Shown here in pieces: positions 21,225 through 32,359 of a stretch of DNA of 64,000 nucleotides (the first letter of the stretch is position 1; each line of letters begins with the position of its first letter). A program made the translations under genes and the position numbers. Origin of the DNA: Mortierella alpina (lineage: Eukaryota; Mortierellomycota; Mortierellomycetes; Mortierellales; Mortierellaceae); NCBI GenBank assembly GCA_029449245.1, contig JANATF010000001.1, positions 2,604,001 through 2,668,000 of the forward strand, written 5' to 3'. Under the pieces are notes generated by a model that had not been told where the DNA came from, searched no databases, and saw only the letters and a list, made by a program, of their open reading frames with translations.

Positions 21225-24200
21225 ATGGCAGCTGCGCACCGAATCCCCACTCATCTCTCCTCGCTGGCCGACATCCTTGGTCCTGACGTCGATGTCGCCA
21301 CCCTCGAAAAACTTCATTCTGTTTCCAACGGAGATCTCAGTCGCGCAATCAACCATTTTTATGAAGGCACTTACCAGAACACCCCCGCTCAAGCTGCCAG
21401 AGTGCCAGCACCAGTCCCAATAGCTCGCTCTTCACAACGGCCACATCCTTCAATAGACAACGGTATCACCATCGACGACTTGAACGAGCCTTCGGTTAGG
21501 AACGGATCGCCGTCTGAAGCAAACGGGCCCGCCTCCAAAAAGCGCAAGTTTCAAGATTCGTTCTTTCCCAAGTTCCTCGGCGAGCTCACCATCATAGCAT
21601 ATGCACTTGGAGGCATGGTCAAAGTCCAGGCAGGCGAGCAAGTATGCATCGAGAGGACTCGGCCCAACCCGCAACATCTGCTTGGGCGAAAAAAAAAGGG
21701 ATCGGGCTCAGGACTGGGATGGGGAGGCAGGGCGTTCAAGGAAAACAACGTGGTTCGGTTCACAAAGCAAAACGGATTCGAGATCGGGAGGTTGCAGGTC
21801 GACACTGCCAGATGGGTTTCCAAGCTGATGGACTATGGACTGGCAGAGTTTGAAGGGACAATCTTGCTGGCGCCACCAAGTTTACGGACAGGTGCCGAGA
21901 TCGTCCTCACGTTGAAATGCTTTTTGACAGCTGCGGCTTTCAAATCCCTGGGATCCAGCGACAAGACCGCAGGGCTTTCTAAAGCCAACATGTCCGTCAT
22001 GAACGAGGCACTGGAGACAGAGGATGAGATCGAACTCAAGCATCGCAAGTACGCTGTCAATGCTCTGTTTCGGGAACTTGCATTGACGCCGATTGCCACC
22101 AATACTACAGTTGGGCCTCGCGATAACGGAATTGAGCTTTTCAGCTCTACACCAGAAGCCGGATCGTCACCAACACTCAACGATGGCGGTGATGACAAGG
22201 AGGAGGAACCCGAGGTCTCTGACAAGGAGCTGGATGTTCTCTACGAGAAGGCTCAGCAGCATGGACGGGAATTCGCTCCGATGGACGCACCAGATACGAT
22301 GACCTACACTCTCAAAACATACCAGCGACAAGCGCTAGCGTGGATGTACCACAAGGAGTGCTCCGAAACCTCACAAGGTCACGAGACCCTACACCCTCTC
22401 TGGGAGGCATACGAGTTTCAAAAGGAGGACGGGCGCGAGCTTAGGTCGGATGAGCCCAGCCGGTACTACTTGAATCCTTATTCGAGCGAGATGAGTTTAG
22501 AGTTCCCGACTAGCGAACAGCTCTGTCGTGGCGGCATCCTTGCCGATGAGATGGGATTGGGAAAGACGATCGAGATCCTGAGCTTAGTTCATGCCAACAG
22601 AATGGACCGGTCCACAATCGACACTCCAGAGGAGGCATTTGCACGACTGTCAACGTCAATATCCAAGGAGCAGAGGCGATCTTCACCTACTACACTCATT
22701 ATTTGTCCTATGAGTTTGCTGTCTCAGTGGCGCGACGAGGCAATTAATTCATCCGACGGCTCGTTGAAGGTCGAGGTCTATTATGGCATGTCGAGGGCTT
22801 GGAACGATGAATCTCTGATGCAGCAGGACGCACCAGATGTCTTGATCACTAGTTATGGAACCGTCATGTCAGAGTACTCTTCGCTGATTGCTGGACGAGA
22901 TCCAGAAACACTCAAGCCCAAAAGTCTTGCTACTCTGGACGATATCAAGACTCAGGATATTTGGAAAAAGGGAAGCGCACTGTTCAATGGTAAGGGAATT
23001 GTTGCCTTTTCAGCGCCTGTGCCTGTATGTCGACCTGTCAACGTAGAAACAAGTTATTAAGGCTCGTTATCGCTCTATTTTTTTTTGCAGTGGAATTCCA
23101 TAGAGTCGTTTTGGATGAGGCGCATCAAATCAAGAGTCGGATGACTAAAACGTCCAAGGCCTGCTACGCCATCAACTCTGCGCGCAGATGGGTCGTCACA
23201 GGAACGCCGATTCAAAACAAGCTGGAAGATCTGTTTTCTCTCGTCCATTTCCTGCGGGCAGAGCCGTGGTCGAACTTCTCATTCTGGCGTACGTTCATCA
23301 CCATTCCTTTCGAATCCAAGGACAAGGATAAGGCTATGAAGGTCATCACCTCGGTTCTGGAACCCTTAGTTTTGCGACGGACAAAGATGACCAAGGACGA
23401 AAACGGGAACCCCATCGTGCAATTGCCAGGCAGGACGATTGAGATCGAATACCTCAAATTTTCAGAACAGGAAAATGATATTTACCAAGCGCTTTTCAAG
23501 GACGGCAAGACCAAATTCAACCATTACTGCAGAGCGGGCACAGTGTTGCGGCATTATGCAAGCATCTTTCAGCTGCTCATGAGGTTCGTTTAGAACTGTC
23601 CTTTTAGCGTATCGTTTTGGTGGTGCTTTTTTTTGTATGCTGGACGCTTGGGACCTCAAAATATGTCTGAACATAATATTTCTTTTTACTCACTTTATTC
23701 AACGTTTGATAGAATGCGACAAGTCTGTGACCACCCACTGCTGGTTGTAGGTAGGAATAAGCCAACGGATTCCTCCGAGACGGGTCTAGATATCAAGGAT
23801 GGTCCTGTTCATCTGGAAGAACTCATGGCCAAGTTTTCGAATGGTGGTGATCAAAGCGAATCCTTGTTTGGGGCCAGCGTTCTGCAAAATTTGATGTCGA
23901 CCTCGGGCGAGGTCCCAGAGTGTCCCGTGTGTTTTGAGGACATGGCCGATGGAGTCTTGATGCCATGTATGCATGCAGCTTGCCGCACCTGTGTACTAGA
24001 GTACCTGCAGGTAACACGAATCATTTTTTTTCGTGATGATGGTACAACGAACGCCTCTGGATATATTATTTTTTCTTTACTCAACAATGTGTGGCATTTG
24101 TACCATGTCTATTTAGATGCGGGACGACAAAGGCGAAAAGGGCGAGTGTCCTATTTGCAGGCAAGGTCCGATTACAGAGGCTGATCTGATTGAGTATACC

Positions 24201-24736
24201 ACCACAGAAGTCGCAAAGGTCAAACCCGAAGATCTGGACGACAAGCGAACAGATGTTGTTGCCGGCAATGTCCTGACGACTGATCCTAGCACGAATAATC
24301 GTGTCGTCCAGATGCGACGCAACAATTTCAAATCATCTGCAAAGCTCGACGCACTGATGAGACACCTGAACCAGACCCGCAAAACGGATCCCAAGATAAA
24401 ATCGGTCGTCTTCTCCCAGTTCACAGGCATGCTCGACTTGGCAGGCGCCATTTTGGAGAGGGACGGGTTCCAATTTTTGAGACTGGACGGCACGCACAGC
24501 CAAGTCAGCCGAGCAAACACTTTGGAGGCGTTCAAGGACCCCGATCATCAGGCGACCGTCATGCTGATCAGCTTGCGCGCGGGAGGGGTTGGACTTAACT
24601 TGACCTCGGCAAGCCATGTGTATATGCTTGTAAGTGATTGTGGCATAACTCTGCGTGGGAAGTTCACACCATCGGATCATTGTCCGCGACGATAGTTTCT
24701 GTTTTATGCTGTTGCTCACGCATGTCGTATTACCTG

Positions 24737-24776
<40 letters not shown>

Positions 24777-25018
24777 CTCTCTTCGTATTATAGGACCCCT
24801 GGTGGAACTATGCCATTGAAGCTCAAGCCATCGATCGTGTGCACCGAATCGGACAGACGCGTGCTGTCGTGGTCAAGAGATTTATCATCGAGGATTCTGT
24901 GGAGGAAAAAATCTTGAGTATCCAGAACCGAAAAAACGCGCTCGCTTCGGGTCTCGGTATGACCAAGGTTGAGCAGCAAGGCGCGAGAATGGAGGATCTG
25001 CAAGAGATTTTTTCTTAG
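21225..25018 (+). CDS. RAD5: RAD5/HLTF DNA-dependent ATPase and ubiquitin ligase
   Basis: A post-replication repair protein that polyubiquitinates PCNA with Ubc13-Mms2 and reverses stalled forks. Exons are 21225-22989, 23091-23583, 23713-24010, 24117-24629 and 24794-25018, giving 1,097 aa. Order: a UBA/CUE-like N-terminus (residues ~10-45), HIRAN domain ([13 protein letters not shown], residues ~115-220), SNF2 helicase lobe 1 with Walker A DEMGLGKT (from residue 441), DEAH (597) and GTPIQNK, a C3HC4 RING inserted between the lobes (CPVCFED from residue 823; ECPICRQ after the intron), then lobe 2 with [25 protein letters not shown] and [10 protein letters not shown]. The RING is split by an intron and all cysteines can be accounted for. 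The last intron carries a long CT microsatellite. Confidence 0.97.
24741..24773 (+). repeat. CT dinucleotide microsatellite in RAD5 intron 4
   Basis: This is an uninterrupted run of about 16 TC units a few bases before the 3' splice site. It doubles as the polypyrimidine tract. Confidence 0.95.
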
Positions 25019-26086
25019 ACATGTCATCTTTTTTCTTAGGCTGTGGACAGACAGCATTGCATGATATATTAGTATATAGCTGTAAAAAGCGTGTATTTGT
25101 ACTCTTTTCTTTGGGCCCATGCATGATGATTGTTCCGCATTTTTTTCGAATGCGCAAGTTTTGCATAAGTACTCCCATCCTCCCTTGACAGACATGGAAC
25201 CGTGCGCCATGTACACTGTTTTACTGTAGGTGTGAGTTATGAATCTGTTGGCGCATTGTCTTTTAATGGGGTGGAGCATTAGCATTAAAAAAGTATAGAA
25301 TAGAATAGGGAAAGACAATGTTGGGAGAAGGAGGGTGGACGCGTCCCAGAGGGAGGACGAGGACGAGGACGACATGTTTGCTTGACCAAGTGATGTAGCT
25401 TGCGGGTGGGGTCGACAAAAGAATAGCTTGGCTGCACGGGACAGATCGCAATCCATTTACAATTTAGTGAACGCTAGAAGTAGAAGGTTCATGATCAACC
25501 GCCAGGAACAGATGTTTAGTCAGCCAGCCGAAAGTCATACGAGGAGAAAGTGGTGAGAAAAAGATAGATAGATCATCCTTGAAGTTGCTCCCAGACACGT
25601 GTGGCGACCAGCGACGATTTGAAGAGTGATTACGAATATACAGAGCGAGAAAGGTCGCGTTCATCCGCACGTGCGCGTGCTCCTACACAGTAAGAGGAAA
25701 GGGACGGCTGGGGATGGTGGTGTGATCACGTCGCAGTATTGGGAATGTGCGAACTCACTCCCGCGGTTGCTGTCCGTGTGATCGCTCGCAAAGCGAGGCT
25801 GCTCTGTAAAGGACAATCCTCTGCCGATTGTAGTAACAAAGAGAGAAAGAGAGAGCGAGAGCGATGGATAGAGAAAAAAAAACAATGCAGACGCAAGGGA
25901 CACAAAGGGGGTGGAGAACATTGACAGAGATGCGGAAAGGGGCGGGTAGAAGGGGCTAGGAAGGGCGCGACATTGTAAACAACGCTGGATGGGTGCCTTT
26001 GCGTGTTCGTATAGTGGTTATGACTCTAGGACCTTGTCGTGGTATGCTCCTTTTATTACCTTTGCAATGCGGCAGGGCACATCTGA
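25019..26086. other. 1.07-kb gap with tRNA-like half
   Basis: No protein gene is recognised. Most of it is the 3' flank of RAD5 (+) and of the acidic-protein gene (-). A short GAGAGCGA tract (25840-25864) and a tRNA-like 5' half (26001-26027) are the only features that I see. Confidence 0.5.
26001..26027 (+). other. tRNA-like 5' half (D-arm region) fragment
   Basis: The sequence TTCGTATAGTGGTTATGACT strongly resembles the D-arm of eukaryotic tRNA-His/Asp, including box A-like TAGTGGTTA. No matching anticodon stem, T-arm (GGTTCGA) or acceptor 3' strand follows within 100 bp. It is not a functional tRNA gene, and may be a tRNA-derived relic or chance. Confidence 0.35.
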
Positions 26087-26944
26087 TTAGTGGGCGGTAG
26101 CGACGGCGGTCTCCTCAACAACGGCCTCAGCGGGGATCGCGGTCTCGATCACAGGAGCTGCATCTTTGGCTGGGGTCTCCTCGCTCTCGGCAGCTGGGGT
26201 GGCATCGGTGGTAGCCTCGGCAGCAGCCTCTGACTCTGCAGCCTCTGCGCCCTCAGACACCGGTGCGGGAGTCGAGGTCTTCTCCTTCTCCTTATCGGCT
26301 TTGGTAGACTTCCTGAAAAAGTTGAAGGACAAACGCTTGGCAAGACCCTTTTGGGGAGATGCCTCATCTGCTGTAGTCGCGGCCTGCTCCTCAGTCGTAG
26401 TAGTCTCAGCAGGTGTTTCGGCAGGGGTCTCGGCGGCGGCGGCCTCAGGCTCGACTGGAGGATCAACTTGAATCGTAGCAGGTGCCTCGGTAGTCTCTCC
26501 TTCAGCGGCCGCAGGAGCAGCTGCCTCCTCCTCCTCGGCAGGGGCAGCCTCAGCCTCACCAGCAGCAGCGGTCTTTTCCGCCTTGGGTTTCTTGTCCGCA
26601 AGCTTCTTGATGTTGTTGGTGAGCTTTGCAATCCAAGACTTTTGCTTCTTGTCTGATCCACCGGAGGCAGGGGGGCCATCAGCGGCGGCTTCCTCACCCT
26701 CAGTGGTCGCGGCAGCGGTCTCAGTGGCCTCCTCTGTGGCGGCAGCGGTACCTTCGGCCGCATCATCTCCGTTCACAGCGGGAGCATCCGAAGGCTCAAC
26801 AGCTGTGGAGACGGTTGCCTCAGCTTCAGGAGTGGCGTCGATTGTGGCTGTGGGCTCGGTTGTGGCTGTCTCCTCGACAATAGCGGGAGCGGCGGCATCG
26901 ACCTCGACGACGGGGGTTTCGGTGTGGGTGGTGTTATCGGCCAT
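26087..26944 (-). CDS. Ala/Glu/Thr-rich acidic protein with two basic patches (285 aa)
   Basis: A single-exon frame starting MADNTTHTETPVVEV. The protein is almost entirely Ala, Glu, Thr and Pro and is predicted to be disordered and strongly acidic. Two basic amphipathic islands interrupt it: residues ~99-123 (KKQKSWIAKLTNNIKKLADK) and ~199-222 (KGLAKRLSFNFFRKSTKADK). The second, with basic residues around SFNFF, resembles in character the membrane/calmodulin-binding effector domain of MARCKS, whose flanks are also Ala/Glu-rich. That is a compositional analogy, not demonstrated homology. There is no signal peptide or membrane helix. A long pyrimidine-rich leader lies upstream on the minus strand (26950-27250), typical of a well-expressed gene. 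Function is unknown. Confidence 0.75.
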   Translation of the reverse strand: MADNTTHTETPVVEVDAAAPAIVEETATTEPTATIDATPEAEATVSTAVEPSDAPAVNGDDAAEGTAAATEEATETAAATTEGEEAAADGPPASGGSDKKQKSWIAKLTNNIKKLADKKPKAEKTAAAGEAEAAPAEEEEAAAPAAAEGETTEAPATIQVDPPVEPEAAAAETPAETPAETTTTEEQAATTADEASPQKGLAKRLSFNFFRKSTKADKEKEKTSTPAPVSEGAEAAESEAAAEATTDATPAAESEETPAKDAAPVIETAIPAEAVVEETAVATAH

Positions 26945-29060
26945 TGTGTGTGTAAATTACGTGCTTCAGGTGTGAAGAGTGGGGAAGATAGAGGTAGGGC
27001 GGAGGTGTGTGCGATGGAAGGTGCAAAAGTGCGAATGGAAGTGAGAGAAGAAAGAGAGAGAAGGAAAGTAGGAAAGAAGAAAGGAAAGAAGAAGGCGGTT
27101 GTGAGGACCAAGAGGAGTAAAAAAGAAGAGCGAGAGAAGTAAGAACACATTGACCAAAAAAAAAAAGGAGTTGGCGACCTTTTCTCTTGCATATAGACAA
27201 GCGACAGACAGACACAGACTCAACAGACACAACAGACACAACAGACAGATGCGTTTCGTTTGGGCGATACATGCGCGCCTGTACGTTTGCCTTTTTCACT
27301 CTGCTGCCTTTCGGATTTGGTTTGTGCCTTATGCGTGCCGCTTTTCCTTGTCTATTTCCTGCTTTTGCAACGTCCGTTGGGGTGGGATTAGCACTCCCTC
27401 AGCTCTCAAAGTAGGCAGCTAGTGTGCTTCCATGCGCCATGTGTGCTGTGTGTCTTTGCTATCCGTTCGCCGCTGCATTCGTTGCGTTCTTTGGAAGGTG
27501 CCTGTGTGTTGCGCCAGGTCGGAGTTCATCTCTCATTGTTATTTCTAGTCTAGCGTCCTGTTCAGGGAGGATCCCGTTCTTCTGTCCAGCTGCGAAAGCA
27601 AGCCCAAGTAAGAACACTATCGTCGAGATCTGCGTGAGCGCACAACAGTACACAACACCGATGACGAGCTTGAAAGGGTGGGCAAGCTTTTCGGGCACCT
27701 CCTTGGATCTGGAATGCTAAAGATGACGGGGGTACTCTGAGCTATTCACAGGATCCCGGAGACGATGAGAACCAGAGCCGAACGAACCCTCTCGTCGCAG
27801 GACAGCTGCCCGGAATGGTTGAAGCTATTGATCATGACCCCATCTACGGACCGGGCAGCCAAATGTCTGCAATGGCTCACCCCCTTCCCCCCCCTCCTTA
27901 CAATTTATCGGCTTCTACCACCTCCTGCTGTTTACTGGCGCCTGTCTTTCGCTCGCAGACACACGCACCCTCTTTCGCTCCCTTTCTCCTCTTTCGTTAT
28001 CTTCCCATCTGTTATTTCTCTCCCTTGCTCCGCCTCTCCTCGTTTTCCTATATGACCGAACCGCCCGGGCCCCCTCGATTCAAAACAATGAAAAAAAGAG
28101 GTCATGCAGACGGCCGTAAACGGCGATGGAGAACAACTATGCACCCCTTCCTCGTAGGCCGCAGTAAAGGAGACAGAGAGAGTGAGAGCAAGAGCAGGGA
28201 GCTGGAGAGGTGGGAATGAAAAAACGCGCTTGTGACCAATGTGAGGAAAGGGCCTGGAGACACCCAACCCATGTGCACATATATATACGCATACTTAGAT
28301 ACACACGACCTCATCTCGTAACATCGAGGCCATGGTGCATGGGTTGCATATATCATAGCCAGCGGCCGCCTCGCATAGTGGCGTGCTCCATAACCGTTGT
28401 CCCTTATTCCCTTGTTCTTCATCCCCTCTTCCTCTCTGCCACATTACTGAGAAAAGTTTGGCTTGACTCAGTGGCCATAGTTCTCAGTCAAGAGGAAGCT
28501 GCTGCTCGGCTGCGACAGTTGGCAAGGAAGGGGAGAAAGAAGAAGAGGAGGAGGTGATGGAGGAGGAGAGAAGCGATCACAGCGGTTGTGAGCATCGTGT
28601 GGCATGCAGTTATAACGTCCTTCTTGTGCAGCCAGGTACTGACTTGTCTCCTCAGTTGTATATTTAAAGGAGAGACACTTGGGCGTAGCCATCCAGGCGC
28701 TTATCGTACACATTGAATCTAGGAGGTGTTGGTGAAGGGACCCACGACAAACTTTACAAAGTTCACATGTGCTCTCGATGGCCACGGAGGTAATGTAGTC
28801 CTTATAATCTGTCTCGTTGATAGGAAGCTGAGGTTTTCGTCGAGCGCTAGGTTATCCTTTGCCCTAAGCCAATGTGGGATGTGAGCTAGCAAGTAGAGTG
28901 CCCGCCAGCGTAAAATCTCCAGGTTTGAGCGGAATTTGATAAAATTGACAGAGTCGCCCCGGCTCTAATTATGCTAGGCCATGGAGCGTGATGGTGTTGA
29001 CTAATCTATATGTTTATTTGAATGCAAAAAGAATGGTGGATATGCAAGAGCTCTTTCCCT
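26945..29060. other. 2.1-kb gap: leader, simple repeats, doubtful coding segments
   Basis: The part nearest 26944 is the pyrimidine-rich upstream region of the acidic-protein gene, with an ACAGACACA short tandem repeat (27207-27248). On the plus strand, 27271-27411 encodes a hydrophobic N-terminus (MRACTFAFFTLLPFGFGL...) ending at a possible donor. About 27690-27910 encodes a plausible hydrophilic exon (DDGGTLSYSQDPGDDENQ, GQLPGMVEAIDHDPIYGPG). I could not connect them. On the minus strand, 27459-27698 carries a competing hydrophobic frame. From 27920 to 29060 I see only simple sequence. Confidence 0.35.
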
Positions 29061-30586
29061 TTACTTCTCGTCCTCGTCTTCAGCCTCATCTTCGGCATCA
29101 GAATCGTCGTCCTGAAGCGGGCAAAAGTCCTGGTATGCTTTGTAGAGTACGTCGACCTTGCGACGGTTCTGCTCAACTGTCTCCTCATCCGAGACAATGG
29201 CCGCGAGCCGTTCCTTGATGCCCATGAGGTCATAGTCGAATGTCGTGCCTTGTTCTTCTGCGTCCTCGTCCATATCCATCTCCTTCTCCATCTCTGCCAT
29301 TGCCTTGGATTCCTCCTCATCCTCATCCTCATCCTCGCTATCTGCCATTTCCTCATCAGCATCTTCCTCGACCTCATCCTCGTCCTCGTTCTTGTCAAAG
29401 ACCGTAAGATCTGCGTCATCCTCAAAGTCAGAGTCCTCTCCCTCACCAGCAGCTAAATGTAAGACCAAGCAAGCAAGATGAGAGTCAATAAAAGCGCTGC
29501 TCCATTGGTCGCTTTAGACCTTTCCAATATGACTTTTGCCTACCCGTTTTCTTCAGAATCTCCTGGAAGACATCCTCTGCAACCATTTTGAACACTTTTC
29601 CGTTGATCGTCTTTCCCAAGAGTTGGAACATGGGCTGAAGAACGTGAGCTGTTGGTACTTCGCCTGATTGTGCCACATCGACGACCTTCTCCAGTTCCTC
29701 GAGGTAAATTTCAATCAAGTGGAAGCGGATGCCATCAGGTACCGTCTTATTTGTTGCGCTATAGATCAAGGTTGCAGTTCAAAGGGAGCAGAGGTTAACA
29801 CAAAGAGTTTGCCGTTGGGGATCAGTTCCCAGTAAAGTCCACATGGTACACGGATCCTTACTTTAATGGTCCATTGATCATGACATTGCTGAATTCCTCA
29901 ATCGTCTCCAGCTCCCAGTTATTTTCCTTGAGCATGCGGAATGAATATGACATGAAACGACGCAACAGAAAGTAGTACTTGTCCAATCTGTGGAGGGCAA
30001 TCAAAGAACGTCAGTATTGTCATTGATAAAGGGCATCGTCCTTCACAAAGTGAGCGTTTTGTCACATCAGTATCAACAAGCAGGACTTTACCTCAGACGA
30101 TCAATACCGTACCACTCTGCGCAAATGGTTTCCCAGAATGTCGAAATGAAATCCATGACAGCTTCACGAGGCACACGCAGAATGAGGGAGGAGAGAGTTT
30201 CGCTCAACTGCTGCTGGATAATGGGCTTATCGGACATCCATACGCCTGTTGCACAATGAGTTGGAAGGTCAGTCCTGTTGATCCAGATCAGACCATAGGC
30301 CAGCGAAACGTATCACAAGTTGAACGTACAGTAAAAGAGTCCCTTCCAGAGCTTCATGAGTTCCAGATGCGAGAACTCCTTCTTGCTCGAGATCCATCTT
30401 CCGAGGGACTTCACTGCCTTGTCTCTGGTCTTTTTGTCTATTGATCAGACACAGCAGGCGTTAGATACGACTCCTGGTCCTGCTAATAGTCGTAGAATAC
30501 TCCGAGTAAGGATAGTCCATACCATTTGCGGCCAACCGCTTTCCGAATGACGAGGACGAGTCTTTTGAGGAGCCAATGACCACCAT
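29061..30586 (-). CDS. RRP1: RRP1/Nop52 ribosomal RNA processing protein
   Basis: A nucleolar protein needed for 27S/28S pre-rRNA processing in 60S assembly. Six exons: 30523-30586, 30330-30437, 30092-30245, 29862-29987, 29544-29758 and 29061-29452, phases closed, 352 aa. The start [10 protein letters not shown] is followed by the conserved Nop52 core: [76 protein letters not shown]. The final exon is an Asp/Glu-rich tail ([14 protein letters not shown]) ending in EDEDEK, typical of nucleolar factors. Every splice restores family sequence, so the structure is secure. It is divergent from RPS15 across 223 bp, a ribosome-biogenesis pair that may be co-regulated. Confidence 0.92.
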
Positions 30587-30809
30587 TATATATACCGTGT
30601 GTGTTTAGGGATGGGATGGGGATGGAGATGGTGATGAAGTAGTGGCGGCAACACAAGCAGAGTGCGTGAGGACATGCCACTCAAAAAAAAAAGAAAAAAA
30701 AAACAAACCAAACAATGCTACACGTGACTAAAGTCGCTTGAGCCTCAAGTCGTTTATCTGGGCCACTTCACCGAGCGTCGCTTGTTCCTTCTTTCTGAAT
30801 ATTTCCAAA
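30587..30809. promoter_or_regulatory. Bidirectional promoter, RRP1/RPS15
   Basis: There are 223 bp between the divergent start codons. It holds A-rich tracts (AAAAAAAAAAGAAAAAAAAA near 30685) and T/C-rich sequence just before the RPS15 ATG. Poly(dA:dT) tracts are common in ribosomal-protein promoters. It is called from geometry and composition. Confidence 0.5.
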
Positions 30810-32020
30810 ATGGTGTGTGACCGCTGACAGCGTCTGACGAAGACAGACATCCATGTCCCGAACCCCCACCCTTGGATCGATCGATCCATCTATCCATCGA
30901 TGTCGCCTTCAGGACACGGCCAGCCAGCACTACAGGAGCGTCAACATCAACATCAACATCGAATTCATCGTCGGTTTTTAGTATGCGCAGCAACGAGGCA
31001 ACGACACTGCAGTCCACCACGCGATGGCCTCTGACTGATTCGCCTCACTACGATCCGACTTTGAATGGAGCGAGTGCGAGTGAAGGCAATGTGCTTTGAT
31101 ACTCCTCAGGACTTTTCCTGGAGACAGAGTCAACCAGCAGCAAGCGGAAAGAGCACTTTGAAAGAGATGACCGGTTTTGCTACTGAACAGGGAACAGGAA
31201 CATGGATGGCACCTTTTCTTTACACAATCACCACCGCTTCTCAATTCAACTGCACGAAGTGTCACCGTCTTCGCGGCAGCGACATCTCCCAAGATCCTTG
31301 AGCACTGGCGAACCGCTGATTGTGCAGAGTTTGTCGTTTCCCTTTCAGTTCTCGAGGAATGTGAGATGTCTTGGCCAAAGATGATTGAGACATGTCGCCA
31401 AAATCAACCATCGCAGGACCCGCTTACTTGGGCTTCACAACGCAAACAGCGCCATGAAGTGCCAGGACACGCTTCACCCCCCTACCACCATTTTTGAGCC
31501 CGCTCCACTAAAAATAAGCAAAACTGTGCAGCTACTCATCTTATCTTCATCACTTCCCTCTTAGGCTGACGAACACCACGATGATGCTGCCGTCGATGTG
31601 AAGAAGAAGAGAACGTTCCGCAAGTTCTCTTACCGCGGAATTGACCTTGACAAGCTCTTGGACCTCTCCTCTGAGCAGCTCATGGACCTCGTTAACGCTC
31701 GTCCTCGCAGACGTTTCCAGCGTGGTCTTAAGCGCAAGCCCATGGGTTTGATCAAGAAGCTCCGTCAGGCCAAGAAGGACGCTCCCGCCATGGAGAAGCC
31801 CGCTGTCGTCAAGACCCACCTCCGTAACATGATCGTCGTCCCCGAGATGATCGGATCCATCGTTGGTGTTTACAACGGAAAGACCTTCAACCAGGTCGAG
31901 ATCAAGCCTGAGATGATCGGACACTACCTCGGAGAGTTCTCCATCACCTACAAGCCCGTCAAGCACGGTCGCCCCGGTATTGGTGCCACCCACTCTTCCC
32001 GTTTCATTCCCCTCAAGTAA
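30810..32020 (+). CDS. RPS15: 40S ribosomal protein S15 (uS19)
   Basis: A small-subunit head protein near the decoding site. The main exon 31565-32020 encodes residues 2-152: [57 protein letters not shown] and the invariant end [17 protein letters not shown]. The frame has no ATG before ADEHHDD, and an AG acceptor precedes it (31563-31564). The best partner is the ATG at 30810-30812, followed directly by GTGTGT, giving a first coding exon of one codon and a 752-bp intron. Long 5' introns are usual in ribosomal-protein genes. The exon 1 position is inferred; the main exon is certain. It has strong major-codon bias. Confidence 0.93.
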
Positions 32021-32359
32021 AGCGTTCTTCTCCTTTACAACTTACGCGAGGCAAAGATCCGGCTTTTTTTTATTTGCGGAAAATAAAGAAAACCTCTTTC
32101 TACAAGAATTAGAATTGTTGCTTTAGTGTGTGAGTTGGTGGATGGTTCTCTGTATTGTGGGGCTATGATGTGGGCTTTTGTAAAGCGGGGCTCGTTCTTG
32201 ATTGAATACGCGCCCCTCTGTCGACTTGTATCGACTTGCATTCACTACGTGGACATGAACACAAAACAAAACGGCAAGACAGCTGTGGAGGATGAAGCTA
32301 CGAGATTTATTCAGCTCAAACAATTTAGAGAAGTGTCTGATAGGGGAATAAGGCACTCT

